A stretch of DNA of 64,000 nt from Oscheius onirici. Its lineage: Eukaryota; Nematoda; Chromadorea; Rhabditida; Rhabditidae. Every line of letters begins with the position of its first letter. Position 1 is the stretch's first letter. Location: positions 9,238,064-9,302,063 of the forward strand of contig OW051468.1 in assembly GCA_932521025.1 (NCBI GenBank), written 5' to 3'. Below, one piece after another: positions 30,667 to 42,800 of the stretch. The position numbers were made by a program, and so were the translations under genes. The notes beneath the pieces were generated by a model, which saw only the letters and a program-made list of their open reading frames with translations, ran no database searches and was not told the DNA's origin.

Positions 30667-33600
30667 TCACCTTCTGAAGGACGTAGTATAAACTTTTTGA
30701 TCGGGAGAGTCGTGCTCAAAATAGGAAGAATGGCCAGTGTTGACCATCTGATTGATGGCTTGCAGCTCCTTTCTCGGACTCTGATTCACATTGTATTTGA
30801 AGCGGCGCTCAATGTTGTTCGAAGACGAGTTAAGAGACGTCACATTGACTTGGAACTGAATTTGCGGATTGACTAGAAAACTCTAAAAGACCCACTCTTT
30901 CTCCAATAGTCCTCTTCATCGGCAAACTGCCAAAACTTGCCGTTTTCGGCATTGGAATCAGTTTATCCTGAGCTGTTTCCAATGTCTTCACAAAACTTTC
31001 GACTCTTTGAAGGAAAACTTTGTTGTAGTAAATGATGAGATCGACTTTTTCACAGTTTGACGGGCCCGGAGAACCTAAAACTCGGACTGAGTAAAAAGAA
31101 AAGTCAGCCTACCTGTGAAGCTATCAGCACTGGTCGGAATGGTCGAACCGCATCGCAACTTGATTGGAGGGTTTGAAGTCGAATCACGAGAGTTACCGTC
31201 ATCACTGGGAGATGTACCGAAGCTGAAAGTATGAGTTGGTCATTACCGTAACCCATTTACTTCGCGGTGAGACCTTTATAACATGCAAACGTCCACAGTT
31301 TGCCGCGCAAATTAAATGTTGGACAAAACGAATTCCGTTTTTATTCTCCCGCGCTTTTTCGCGATTTCAAAATCGTGACGGGATCAGGGATGTTCGGATA
31401 CCGGATTTCCGGATGGCGCCGTTTTGAATTGGCTGCGCACCAACTCCTAATACATAGGGCCTGCGTATCGGCAACTACCGTAGTCAAATGTCGATACGCA
31501 GGCTGCATGCATTACGAGTTGGTGCGCAGCCAAATTCAAAATGGCGCCATCCGGAAATCCGGTATCCGAACATCCCTGGACGGGATCACTAGGAGTACAC
31601 AGCAGTGATGTGCGGAACTTTTGTCTGCAAAAGTGCGTAAAGTGCATGTCATGTCGTTTTTTGTGTGGTTTTCATATATTCCGCGCGGAACTTTTTCACT
31701 TTTTGCAACGCCATTTTCTCGGCGTAGACAACAGATTTTTTTCTGTTTTTATTTTTTGCAGATGTATTCGGGTTGTGTTTATCGAAGAAAAATATAAAAA
31801 CACGAAAAAATATATGAAAACCACACAAAAAACGACATGACGTGCGCTTTACGCACTTTTGCAGACAAAAGTTCCGCACATCACTGGTACACAGTCCTTT
31901 AATTTGGCTAATTGTGACGTAGGAAAACTTGACTGCGTATCCTAAGTTTCCGTGTTATTCTGGTCTCACCGCGAAAAATGGGTTACTGTAGTGACATTCT
32001 TTACTATTTCACAACGTTTTTGAGACGCTCATTTGGCTTTCAAAAGAACTTACGCTGAAGAGTCGACATTGATCTCTCTGTAGATGTAGCTCTGTGCCTG
32101 AGGTTGATGCCTATAATGGGCTATCAGATCCATGAATGTGCAGGGGATCATGATGTACTTGGCGACGGCATAAACAACACACAGAAGATTCTGATCCAGG
32201 TGTCTGTTCAGCATGAGCGAGGTCTCATTTCTCAAGACGTGATCGAGAAGCGTCCAGCACATTCTCTTACCAATTTCTGTAATTTTGACACGGTCACAGA
32301 GATCGTTCAGTCGACCGCAGGCGAGGAAGTAGACCTGAAATAGACTGTCGAGGAGTCTTTTCTCTGCCCACCTTTCCAACAAACTGTACCAGAGTGATGC
32401 TACTGGCTACAGGCCTGGCAGGGGACTCTCTTCCATCTTCTAGCCTCATCCTCTTGACCGGTGAGTACTTTTCAGCCAGCATTTTTGGCTGCTTCCAAGC
32501 AACGTCACAGGACGGTACACAACCCGGATTCTTGTTTATAGCCAGCCAGATTGGACTCTGGTCAGTCCAGCCAATCTCTTCCAGGACTTCTTCCTCCTTC
32601 TTGTTCAGATGCTTGACCATTTCTCGACTGAGTTCTGGCAGCGCCCGGACGACAAGCTGGATAGCCTTTTGGAAGCAGATTGGCTCGAGGTTGAGGAGCT
32701 GAAAAAACGTTTTTAGAAAGCAATTTTCTTACATCAATGCTCCAGGGAAAATCTCTCTTGCTGTTGTAGCAAAAGAGGACGAGTTCCAGAACACAGACGA
32801 CGATGGACTGAAGAAACTCTTCCTTCTGGTAGACGTTCTTAAACATCACTAGACACTTTTTTGTGCTTAAAACTTACACAAAGGTCAGTCTCCGAATCTG
32901 TTCGTTTCTCCCTCTCCGCCTTCATTATCCTCTCGATGATCGTATAAGAGAGATCTTTCACGAAATCTGTCAGTTTTGAAAGATTTTTGTAAATCTCCGC
33001 ATCATAATTTTTCCCCTGCTCTTCGGCTTCGGATGTTACCTTTTCGGAGAATCTGGAACGAGAACTGTTCTTACGAGAATTCGCAGATTGCCTCCATCGG
33101 GACTGTGGGAAGAAATCTAATTTTTCTAGCTCACGCTTACATTTTCCAGGTTTACATTGTTCTACAAAGTTGTAGCATTTGATGAACTCTCTAACTTTGT
33201 AGAACATCGAAAATCTGTAAAATGTAAGTGTGGGCTAGAAAAATTAGATTTAGTCTTGAGGTCCCAGCTCCCAGAACAGACTCACAATTGTGCGAAATAC
33301 TCGATGTGAGAGGCGATGATAGGCAGCGGAGACTCTTTCATCTCCTCACAGATCACTTCCAGTTGAGATCCGGCCACGTTGTAGCCTTCAGGAACCAGAG
33401 CAATCAGTTTAGTAGTATTCTGTCCATTTGTCGTCAATGGCGTCGTCGGAAAAAGATTGTCCGACGACAAAATGTACGACTTCGAAGCATTCGGGCCGTT
33501 CTTTTTGTTGTCCATTAGCTTCTCGAGACAATTCTGGGTGGACATTCGGAGCAGGAGCTCCACGTCAGCGAATTTGGTGTCGTCGGGACCGCGGCGAAGA

Positions 33601-35111
33601 AGTTCAACGGCTGAGCCTAAATAAGAGAAAAATACAAAAAAAAAGAAAAGTTTACCATCAAAATTTTCATCAAAGACTTGACCAAAATCTTTTTCAGTCG
33701 GAAGAAACATTCTCTCGTCCAGTTCTGCTCTTTTCCGCAGCAGATCCTCATAGTCCGACTCCCACTTTTTACTGAACCGAAATATATTTTGTTCCTCTCA
33801 GATCTTACACAAAAGAGGTCTGATTTCCGAAGAAGCCACTGCCTTCAAAGTTCAGAACAGAAACGACCATCTCGTTGAAGATGTGCTGCTTGAAATGCTT
33901 GGCATCCAGGACAGCCCCACCAAATGTTCGGCAGAGAAATTCGAGGATGCTGCAGTCGCTGGAGAGGAACTTTTCGCCTGAAGGTTTCTCATTGTTGGAC
34001 TGTTTCTAGACAAAAGCTTGAAAACTGAATACTTACTGAATTCGGAATTGACCAGTTTGTCCAGTTCTTGCTTACAAATCCACTCGTATACCAACTCGAT
34101 GACACAGAGAAGAAGATTATAACTGTTAAGAAGATCTTCTTGCTTGAGATGCTCTGGAATCGGTTCGCTGTCAAGACAAGACACTTACTCTTTAGAAGAC
34201 AAAACATAGTCCAAATGCTTTTGAGGAGATCGTAAGAGCTGATAGCTGCAGCTGAGGAAGTCTCATCCATTTCCAAAAATATGCCTCGGTAGATTGGAAG
34301 AAGCTTCTTATAGACTACGGCAGCGACAGCCAGAGATCCTTGAACTTTTTGAATCTGTTCCTTGATTTTCTTGGAATTGGAGACAGTCTCTGTATACCGT
34401 TCGAGCTTGTCGAAGAGTTCGATTATACTGGAATGAGAGAGGCTAAGAGTTTGGGAGAGAGGCAATACCTGACTCCTGAAGAAATCTGAAGGTTCCGAAT
34501 AGTGAAGACGTGAGTCGAGACGGGACTGAGTTTCTTTTTGATCATGGAGAGGAAGATGGAGCAGGCCATCCAGGCTTTGGCTTCACCCTGAAGTCAACAG
34601 TTTAATCAATTTTAGCGTAATTGTGGCAAAACATTGCAAAGCTGGAGAGACTTTGGTTATAATGAAATTTCCAAGTTGAAAGTATAGTATGGTCGACTCA
34701 CCTCCATATCGACCTGCCTTCCTGCATCCGTGTACTGTGACCAGGCAAAATTGCAGAGGTACTCCATTGCATTCTCATTGGTCTCATCTGTAGGAATACT
34801 TTTGAAAAATTCCGCAAATTCTGTGCTCGGAGGACCATTCTAAAAAGAGTCTAAAGTTTAGTTACAAAGCAGTTACGAACCCTCAAAACATCATCAAACT
34901 CTTCCTCATCTGGCAAGACGACAATTTTCTCGTTAGAGTTTTCTTCGCCTTCTGGTGATTCGACTTGGAAAATCTGAAAGAATAAAAATGCTTAAAGAGA
35001 CTGAAAGATTTAGCTCACCTCCTCATTTTCTTCGTTTCCTCCATTCTCTTCCAGTTCCACCGTCTCTGTCTCCAGACTAGACTCCTGCTTCGCAGTCTCC
35101 AGTGTTAACAT
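30667..35111 (-). CDS. Retinoblastoma-family pocket protein (p107/p130-like, LIN-35 type)
   Basis: N-terminal RB domain (AWMACSIFLSM, LLNSYNLLLCVIELVYEW). LDERMFLPTEKDF and TPLTTNG precede the pocket. Pocket A includes FLQSIVVCVLELVLFCYN, FPWSIDV and MVKHLNKKEEEVLEEIGW. Pocket B includes SSITLVQFVGKVYFLACGRL, NRHLDQNLLCVVYAVAKY, HYRHQPQAQSYIYRE. The C-terminus has QSPRKELQAINQMVNTGH, like p107. Pocket proteins bind E2F/DP and repress cell-cycle genes. I chose the ATG at 35111 because a TTTTAAG splice-like site precedes it by three bases; an in-frame ATG at 35195 would add 28 residues. Introns hold a 750-bp nest of palindromes (31243-31991) and a family B element. Some exon borders were not individually checked. 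Confidence 0.9.
31243..31991. repeat. Nested palindromic elements in an RB-gene intron
   Basis: Outer pair: TACCGTAACCCATT...CGCGGTGAGACC against GGTCTCACCGCG...AATGGGTTACTGTA. Inside are two complete palindromes. 31387-31576 has arms GGGATGTTCGGATACCGGAT / ATCCGGTATCCGAACATCCC. 31602-31886 has arms CAGTGATGTGCGGAACTTTT / AAAAGTTCCGCACATCACTG. This records at least two insertions into an older element. Confidence 0.8.
33112..33252. repeat. Palindromic element, family B, well preserved
   Basis: CTAATTTTTCTAGC / GCTAGAAAAATTAG outer arms, CTTACATTTT / AAAATGTAAG, and inner GTTCTACAAAGTTGTAG facing its inverted counterpart. It lies in an intron of the RB-family gene. Confidence 0.75.
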
Positions 35112-35488
35112 ACTCTTAAAAGCAAGCCGTTTAACAAAAGTCAGAAAATGAGAAGAATAAGTCGAGTGCCTTCGCCAGAAAAATCCTTTTTTCATAATTT
35201 ACTTTCGCGCGTTTTGGCGCCTACGGTATGCAGGGGAAAGAGCACGTGAGCTGGCGGAGAGGCCAGCGTTGATTGGAGCCGGAGCGCGTTTTGTTAATAA
35301 AACATTTTCAATGGAACGCCTAGTCAATATAGCTCTTTTTGGCACATCTTTTATAGCAAACATAGCTGGTTTTCATGGCTTTCTGGTCAAAAATTTGTCC
35401 AACTTTTTACCTACTTTGAAATGACTAAAAACGATGCGTTTATTTCACTTCCTTAAGTAATTAAACTTTCTTTTTAATCAGTTATCTT
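35112..35488. promoter_or_regulatory. Divergent RB / VPS51 promoter with two E2F consensus sites
   Basis: 377 bp between two divergent starts. TTTCGCGC at 35203-35210 and TTTGGCGC at 35213-35220 each match the E2F consensus TTTSSCGC exactly and are 2 bp apart. They lie about 90 bp upstream of the RB-family ATG. VPS51's ATG follows a TTTAATCAG splice-like site. Confidence 0.7.
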
Positions 35489-38400
35489 ATGATGAGCGAT
35501 GGCTCTTCAAACCTTCCATCAGTTCTGGACGTTTCCTCCAAAGACTTTGACGTCGACGCCTACATGAGCATGAGACTGAAGGAGCAGTCTCTTGATCAGC
35601 TGCTGAAAGAGGAAGAGGTCATGGTCACGGCTGTATCTTTTTTTTGTATTCCCTTCAAATTTCTGCTTTTAGGTAAGAAGACTCGACTCGGACGTCCATC
35701 AGCTCGTCTATGAGAACTATAACAAGTTTCTGACTGCTAACAATACTGTCAGGAGGATTCAGGAAGAGTTCACTGGACTGGATAAGGTACGGATGATGAA
35801 CAGACTGTATAAAAATACAGTAACCCAAAGTTCCCTACCCTGTGGGACCATATTGGTGATACCTAACAGTCATTTTAGCAGGATAATTTTTGAATTTTAC
35901 TCAGTTCGTCGACCCAAATGCCTACAGAAGTGTCTCGCGGGTAAGGAAACTTTGGGTTCCTGTAGCATTTTTTTAGTTCAAAGACGCCAAAAAAACAGAG
36001 ACCAATTTCAGGAAATGGAAGGAATCAAAGGCAGCATGGAAAACATTTCTGGACTGATCAAGAAACTTGGAGGGGTCTTGGGCGAACAGAGACCAGACTT
36101 GGCTCAGCTTGGTACTTCATACAAGCTCGTTTCTAGTCTGAAGTTTATCTTCGATTTGTCGAACATTTTAAAGGTGGGATTATAATATCTTCACCAGCTA
36201 AAGTTCTGACTTAAAACTCTAGTTTTAGGGCTACTTGGACGAGAGAAAGTATTCCGACTTTGCCAGAGTCTACCTCCTGGCTAAAACGGCCTTGACAAAG
36301 TATGCCGACGTGGAAAATGTGGCCGAGATTATCAGCAAAGTTGATGTCTTGAAAAATACTGCCATCCAGGAGCTGTCTCAACAAATCAAAGACTCTGAAG
36401 ACGTCGAGCTTATCGAAGAGACAGTGGTCCTTCTAACAAAACTAGGCATCCCTGAAAAAGAGGTAGCGGGCTTTGTGAACTTTTGAAGGAACGGTGAAGT
36501 TTAGCTGGAAAAGCAAGTTCTGGAAACGATAAAGAATACGCTGGCAAAAGATCTGAGTCTGGTCAGTCAAGGAGCGACAGATGTACTGGATCTGGTGGAC
36601 AAGTGAGTCTGTTCAAGAGTTGACAATCCTTTAAAAGAGTTCGTGACGAGATCATTTGGCAGTTATAACAGATTAGATACTCAGCCAAGATACGGAGTAA
36701 AATAGCCTTCGGGAACAAATCTTTATTTTCTAGAAAATACAGTTTCAGACTTTGGCAATACACGGAATACCTTTATTGTTTGAAGAAATTGAGCAAATGC
36801 AATCTCTCTACTACTAAAGCGCAATGTGTCTGTCGTGGACTCTGTGTGTTTGTTTGTTTCTCCGGGACCTCAAATTTTGGTGTATTGTTAAGAGTCGCCG
36901 TCTTCACCCAGACGATCCGGGTTCGACTCCTGCCCTCGCCAAATATTTTTGCTAAATTGTTTTGAGTAGGAAATAGAGTCAGGGTAACCGCTAGGGGATA
37001 AGAAGGGACCGGTTGAGCTGTATAAGATCAGAGAGGGACCGGATGGCTAGAAAAATAGGAGGATTCGTATCGGTTCTTTAGGAGGGGATGAGAACCGATC
37101 AGTAGGGCTCGGTTGACTAGGAAAGGAACCAGATGGGATCAGAAGAGATCGGTTGACTGGGGAAGGGATCAAAAGGGATCGGTTGGTAGTACTGCAGTAG
37201 GCGCCTCCCTTCGTTCAAACAATCCTACACTCGCGTTTTTCACCATTTTCCTTCTATTTTTCCCGTTTATAACCAAGTTTATCGAATTCAGCGTGTAAAG
37301 CAACCACCAGAATGCGAAAACTAGTCGAAAAGATCATGAAGCCGGCGCTTGCTCTTTATAAGCCGTCCTCATACATTTGTCTTCCATTTCTGGCTATTTT
37401 TGGCCAATTTCCACATCAAGGGGGTTGTTTTACACGCTGAATTCATTTAGCACGCTTAAAAATGTGAAAAATGAAAGGAAAATGGCTTTTGGCAAAGTTA
37501 TTCCGTGTATTACCAAAGTACCCTTAACTCTCTGGAAAACACAGTTTCAGAGGCTGTGGTTCATTCATCCCGAACCTTACTCTCTTCGCCACCATGCATT
37601 TGAGACTCTTCCCCAGTCAGAACGAGGTCTTGATCAGTATCCTTCAGGTAAAGAAACTGAGAGTCTCATAAGAAGAGTGAATTTAGATCCAGCTCCAAGA
37701 GTTCCATTCGATTGTTTCTGGAAAGTTTCTTTCTTCTTCCGACCCCAAAGACTGCTCCATTGTGGTCAGAGCCCTGGACCGGTACTTTAGAAAAATGTCC
37801 ACTTGCAAACATGTAGTTCCAGGTACTCTTTTACATTTTTCTTCGTACTCTCTTCTTTAGGACTCGACTGTTTTCCCATTCTGTTATCCTTGATCAAGAG
37901 GGTCTCTCGTCACGAGATTGACATTTCTTGCCGAAAAATCAGCGAAGAAATGAGGACAGTCTGTCAGGAAGCCAGACAGCTTCTGATAAACGAGACCAGT
38001 CAAGACTTGTGTCTGCTCTCGACCAAAATTGAGCAAGCCTTCACTGTACATGTCAAAGTGAGTAGGCTCTTGGAAAATAGAAAAAAATATGATTCAGACA
38101 GCAATGGCAAACCTGCTCATGTTCATCGCCAGTGACGTGACCTTTGCCAATGTGGCTCAAGGCGAATTCCAACTAGTTTTCGCTCACGATGTCCATGAAA
38201 TGTTGCTGGTCAAGGCGTTCAGTGATCTGGCTGGCTATTTGGAGTCGTTTGGTAAGCTCTTCATTCATTTTATTTGGGTTGCCGGTCCAAACCTCTATAT
38301 CTTATTCTCAAAAAATAGAGAGCATTATTTGAATTGGCCCGCGCTTTTTGGTTGGCTGAATATCCAACATTTACATGCTGTATACGCAGTTATATTCCCG

Positions 38401-39663
38401 CCAATTTGATTTGAAAAAAGTTCTATGAAAGAAGCGCGGGCCAATTCAAATTATGCTCTCTATATTTTGAACAGACCATTTTGAACTAGACGTAATCTAA
38501 AAAGTGATGCATTTTTATCTTGCGGTGCCCTTAAGTTTTTGGATTAATCTCCCTTATGGGAGGCAACAAAACTTTAAAAAAAACTCATTAAACTTTTTAG
38601 GAATTGCCGAAGGACAAGCGAAGTGCAACAATCCCTGGCTCCTGCTTATGTTCGCCGTCACTCTGAACAATATCGCTACCAAATCGTCTAGTTACCTCAT
38701 TCATCTCTGCCGAGAACAGCTCTCGTTGACAAAGGATGAGAAGACGGTCATGCTGACCAATTCCAACGCTGTTCTCTCTCTACTCAAAACCTCTGCACAC
38801 ATCCTTCTACGGTCCTTTGTCCAGCAGAGAGGCATGCAGCTGGGAGAGAGTCTGATCAAGGGATGCGAAGCCCTGGCACAGCCTACCGCTTCACCTACTG
38901 GAGTACGGTAAGTCATTGTCCTAATATTTGGATTACTGTACTTCTTCTAATAGAAGCACCCCTATACGCAATTACGTACGCTTTTTTTCGGGGTGAAGAC
39001 ATAATTTTTCAAATTATATTTTATTTTTCTTTGGTAGCTGAGAGGCCTATCTATATGGGAAAAATAGTCGGAAAGTTGGGAAAAATTTTTATCAACCCGA
39101 AAAAAGTGCGTACAGGGTGCTTCAATTAGAGCTTTTACGGTAATATATTCAGAGCCGCTGTTCGCCGTGCTGTGGAAGAAATCGGAGACTGTGACCGTCT
39201 TCTGGCGCAGCTAATGGGATCCGATCAGAGGAAGGAGAACCGTCCAAGAAGGCCGGCCGACGCTCCCAGAGACTCTCTCTGGAATGACAGAATCGATTTT
39301 CATCAACAGATTCATGCAAGTTTTAGAAAAAAAACATAGAACGTGAAAGTTTCAGTTCAACAAGGCCTCCATCGTGACCGCCGTGATAAAAGTCCTACTG
39401 AAATCGTTTACTGAGGGAATTCGATTGCAGACTTACAACAGAATGGCTGTGGAACAGATACAAGTAGGTCTACTCCCAGCAAAACTAGAACCTCCTAGGT
39501 CGATTGCTGCTATCTGCAACGCTGTTTCTCTCCTCTGGTGGCGGATGAGGTCATAGTCAACTCCATGGTCGATCAATCCCTGTCCTCTGCTCTCAAAAGA
39601 TGTCCGGATCCGATCCTGATCCATCCCAGCAAACTGGCGCTTTTGGTAGAGGACAAAGAATAA
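35489..39663 (+). CDS. vps-51: VPS51 subunit of the GARP/EARP tethering complex
   Basis: The N-terminus has the VPS51 signature: [20 protein letters not shown] followed by [19 protein letters not shown] and [11 protein letters not shown]. Then [35 protein letters not shown] and a long helical body, ending [18 protein letters not shown] before the stop at 39663. VPS51 joins VPS52-54 (GARP, Golgi) or VPS50 (EARP, endosomes) to tether retrograde vesicles through SNAREs. Ten or more exons; I verified only the first few junctions. The intron at about 36.6-37.5 kb carries a tRNA-like sequence and a minisatellite; another carries a family A MITE. AATAAA at 39707-39712. The MAP3K4 gene starts 145 bp later. 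Confidence 0.85.
35815..35965. repeat. Palindromic MITE-like element, family C
   Basis: TACAGTAACCCAAAGTTCCC at the left and GGAAACTTTGGGTTCCTGTA at the right, about 150 bp apart. It lies inside a VPS51 intron. Confidence 0.65.
36878..36940 (+). repeat. tRNA-like sequence with clear box B
   Basis: GGTTCGACTCC at 36920-36930 is a perfect box B, preceded by an imperfect anticodon-arm-like hairpin (CGTCT / AGACG). The acceptor ends (TTGGTGT, CCTCGCC) do not pair, so it is likely a pseudogene or SINE. It follows the CTAAAGCGCAATGTGTCTGT repeat phrase at about 36.82 kb. Confidence 0.4.
36980..37190 (+). repeat. Degenerate minisatellite
   Basis: Irregular repeats of a purine-rich unit of about 20-30 bp: GGGACCGGTTGA, GGGACCGGATGG, GAACCGATCAG, AGATCGGTTGACTGGGG, GGGATCGGTTGG. 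Strongly strand-asymmetric (purine-rich). It is in a VPS51 intron. Confidence 0.6.
38303..38479. repeat. Palindromic MITE-like element, family A (subtype with GGCGGGAA)
   Basis: AATAGAGAGCATTATTTG and CAAATTATGCTCTCTA arms, GGCCCGCGCTTT / AAGCGCGGGCC, inner TTCCCGCCAATTTG and TTGGCTGAATATCC, right end TTTTGAACAGACCA. It is in an inverted arrangement relative to the 15.7-kb copy and lies in a VPS51 intron. Confidence 0.8.
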
Positions 39664-39706
39664 CTCTTTTTTTGTAAATATTTATTGATTTTTACGGGTT
39701 TGTCAG

Positions 39707-39712
39707 AATAAA
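39707..39712 (+). terminator. AATAAA polyadenylation signal of VPS51
   Basis: 44 bp after the VPS51 stop and 97 bp before the ATG of the next gene. A splice-like CTTTAG lies immediately before that ATG (39804-39808-region), the arrangement expected within an operon. Confidence 0.6.
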
Positions 39713-39808
39713 GATGGATAATTTGTAGCTATCTATTGTTCTTAGCCGTTTTTCGGAAGTCTTTTACCTTACAAAACTCTCCCGACCTCGGAATAGAAAA
39801 ACCTTTAG

Positions 39809-42800
39809 ATGATCCGATACAAGTATAAAGGACTGAACAAACGCTGTTCGAGTCTTTCAGAAATTGAAAATTTGGACTTGGATTCCAGTTTCAGTCAGGA
39901 AATTAAACGGAAAACGTAAGTTTGAGCTTATTTGCCACAGAACTTATTTCCAGTTCAAAAGACTCTACCATCAGACACAAAGTCTCACAAAAAGCATACA
40001 GAGGGAGACTGAGTCTCGGGAAACCGATCATTCACAGAGGTTTAACGGATCTTTTCGTTTAAAATGCTTCTTTTTAGTACACAGACGAAAAAGTTTCAAT
40101 AGAGACAGTCAGTACTTTGAAGATGGAGATGAGGACGGTGAGGAAACGGATCAGTCTTATGATCATTCGGTAAGTCTATAGGAAATAAGGGAAAAGTCTT
40201 TTTAACTGCTAATCAAAACGGTTGTTTTGACTCGTCCAAAAAGGATTAATTCATTCACCATAATTTTCAATTTAAAAATTACCACAATTTCGCTCATTCC
40301 AATTACGGGCATGTTGATGCGAAAAATGGGTCATAGGCGGCTCCGCGCGAGGAATTACGGGTGTGAAAAAGTTGTACACCGGCTGTTCACTTTGATTCGG
40401 GCAGTCTCTTCGAGTAAAATTAGACCAAAGAAAAGTTCCAGAGCAATGCTCTCTCCCCGGTCACGTCGCAGTCAGCTTTTCAATGCATCCCGGGAATCGA
40501 GCGAGAGTCGAGCTCAACATCAACCGACAGTGGCAGATTGTCTGTCGAGAGCAACAATCTGTTTCTGATGGCTCAGGAGCCAGAGGAAGGCGAGGCCATC
40601 AGGTTTACTAGCCCTTGATTCTGAACAATGTAAGCTTTAGAAACTCCTTCTACGAGAGCATGAACACCTTCGTGACGGCTTCGAAGAACAAAAATCGCTT
40701 GGTTCTTTGCCAGAAGGAATGCAAAGGAAGGATAGAAAAGACTTTTACCTGTACCATTGGCAATAAACCAAAAGAACACAAGCAAGGAGATGTTCTCTGG
40801 CTGAATACGAAGGCCTATTTTGCGGGAAAGAATGTCTATGCCTGTCAGGACGCCACCTTCGATGAGGACAAGATTCTGTTCAAGAAGCGCGAAAGCCATT
40901 GGAGTATAGTCGAGGATATCAACAAGTACAAGGCGCTGCCGTATCCTTCTGTTCCACAGAGCTTAGAAGCTGGATACATGACCCATGTGGGTCAGGTCAG
41001 AGATCAGGGTGAGTTAAAGCGAGGGTGCAGCTACGAAATTTGGCGGGGCGATTCTACTGTATGTTGCTGCGGGAATTCAAAACGATTTAATTCCAAAAAC
41101 AACGCAAACAACGTTTTTGGCAGAAGTTTATATGTTTTCTCGAGTGTTTTCACTTATAAGCTGTCCATGTGAGCACAGCTAATCGAAAACGTACAAAAAA
41201 CTATCGAAAGAAAGCAAATAGGCCATCAAAAATACACTTTCTGGGAAACAACGTAGAAAGTCGGCTTTACCGTCCATTTCTTTTGCACTTTTTCATTAAT
41301 TTCAGTTCAAATGACCTTTCTTGACATCGATTTACAAGAAACAACATAAATGCAGCCGAAATCGTCGAAAAATCGGTAAAAATCCAAATTTGACAGCTTT
41401 TCTTGCGTTTAGCGCCATTTTATTTTAATTGTGCGCACCAACTTAGTGCCCACGTTCCCAGTAGCTGCACACTCGCTTTAAAGAGTCTATTCTATACCAG
41501 CTTTCAGTCCACACTCTCAGCGAACGTCTGGACTACTACCAATCCCTCTTTCCTACTCGAAAAGCCATGATGGACTATATCGCCAAGATGTGAGTTATTT
41601 TCAGACAAAAAAGTGAGTTCTTGACAGGAAGGACTGCAACTTCATGCATCGTCTAGTCGAAAGAATCGATGTGATGACAGCCTGGCTAAATACGGTGGAC
41701 GATCTGTTCTATAAGATCAAATTGGTATGTTCAGTAAAAAAAAACACTATCCTAAATTTATCGTGACGAGACACCAGTAATTAGTGTTTATGGCAGTCAC
41801 GACTGAGAACCCATTCTTTATGGAAATTTAATATAGCCTCCAACCATCCGAATGACGGACACTTGGGTGCGAAAAATTGGCAGAGGGTCATAGGCGGCGC
41901 CGCGCGAGGAATTGCGGGTGTGAAAAAGTTGTACTCCTGGATAGGATTTTGAAAAACTCAGGTCCCACTCCGCATGTATTACGGTTGTCCCTCAAAACCC
42001 GGTACAATTCCATTCTAAGAGTCTCTTCAGCTAGGCGACATTTTCGAAGTCGACCATCTCCCAGAAGCTACAAAAGTCTGGCCGCGACCCATGGGACCGT
42101 CTCAGGTCTCCATTTCGCTGAAAGATGCCCGTCCCGTGTTCAAGGAATACGTCGGAAAAAATCGGAATCTGAAGGCGATGAAAAAGGTCCTCGTTCGAGT
42201 CTGGGATGCCTGTGAGACGTCAATAGTCAAGGCTGCTCTCTTGCTTGGGAAGAAAGCGGCAACATATGCTCAAGCTGCCAGCGGCTTCAAGCCTCAGGTT
42301 CCCATGTCTGACAAACAGGCGAGTGTCTTTTTCTTCATTTCCTACTGTTTTGTTCCAGAAAGAGCGATTCGACTCTTACGGAACGTCATGTATTTTCTAT
42401 GGGTGCAATCACACCGAGTTTGTCCAAATGGAACTTCCATCCTTTTTGCCCATCTTCCAGTTCATTCTTGGGGTCAGACAGGAGCTTATTCAGGAGTGGC
42501 TCTCTATTAGGTGAACATCACAAAGCTGGAAAATGTATTTTTGAGCAGAAAACTGGGATTTCTTTCCAAAGGCCCAGAGTTGCATACGCCGCAAGCATTA
42601 ACTGGAATGAATGAAAGTTTTCAGATCCAACTTTGTGGGAGCCGACGAAATTGTGGACAGTCTAACGCTGGCAGCAATCATCGAAGATTCGAGAGATTGT
42701 CTAGGCGAAGCTATCGGGTTTGAGCTCTTTTCTGCCTTCCTGATCACAGTCTTTCAGTGTAAAGATCCATTATTTAGCCGTTATGCATGGAATGGGACTT

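Noticed and set aside
31541-31879. Open frames on both strands in the RB intron
   Set aside because: They lie in a palindromic element and have matching peptides on opposite strands.
36878-36940. Functional tRNA gene
   Set aside because: No pairing acceptor stem and an anticodon loop of the wrong size; kept only as a tRNA-like sequence.
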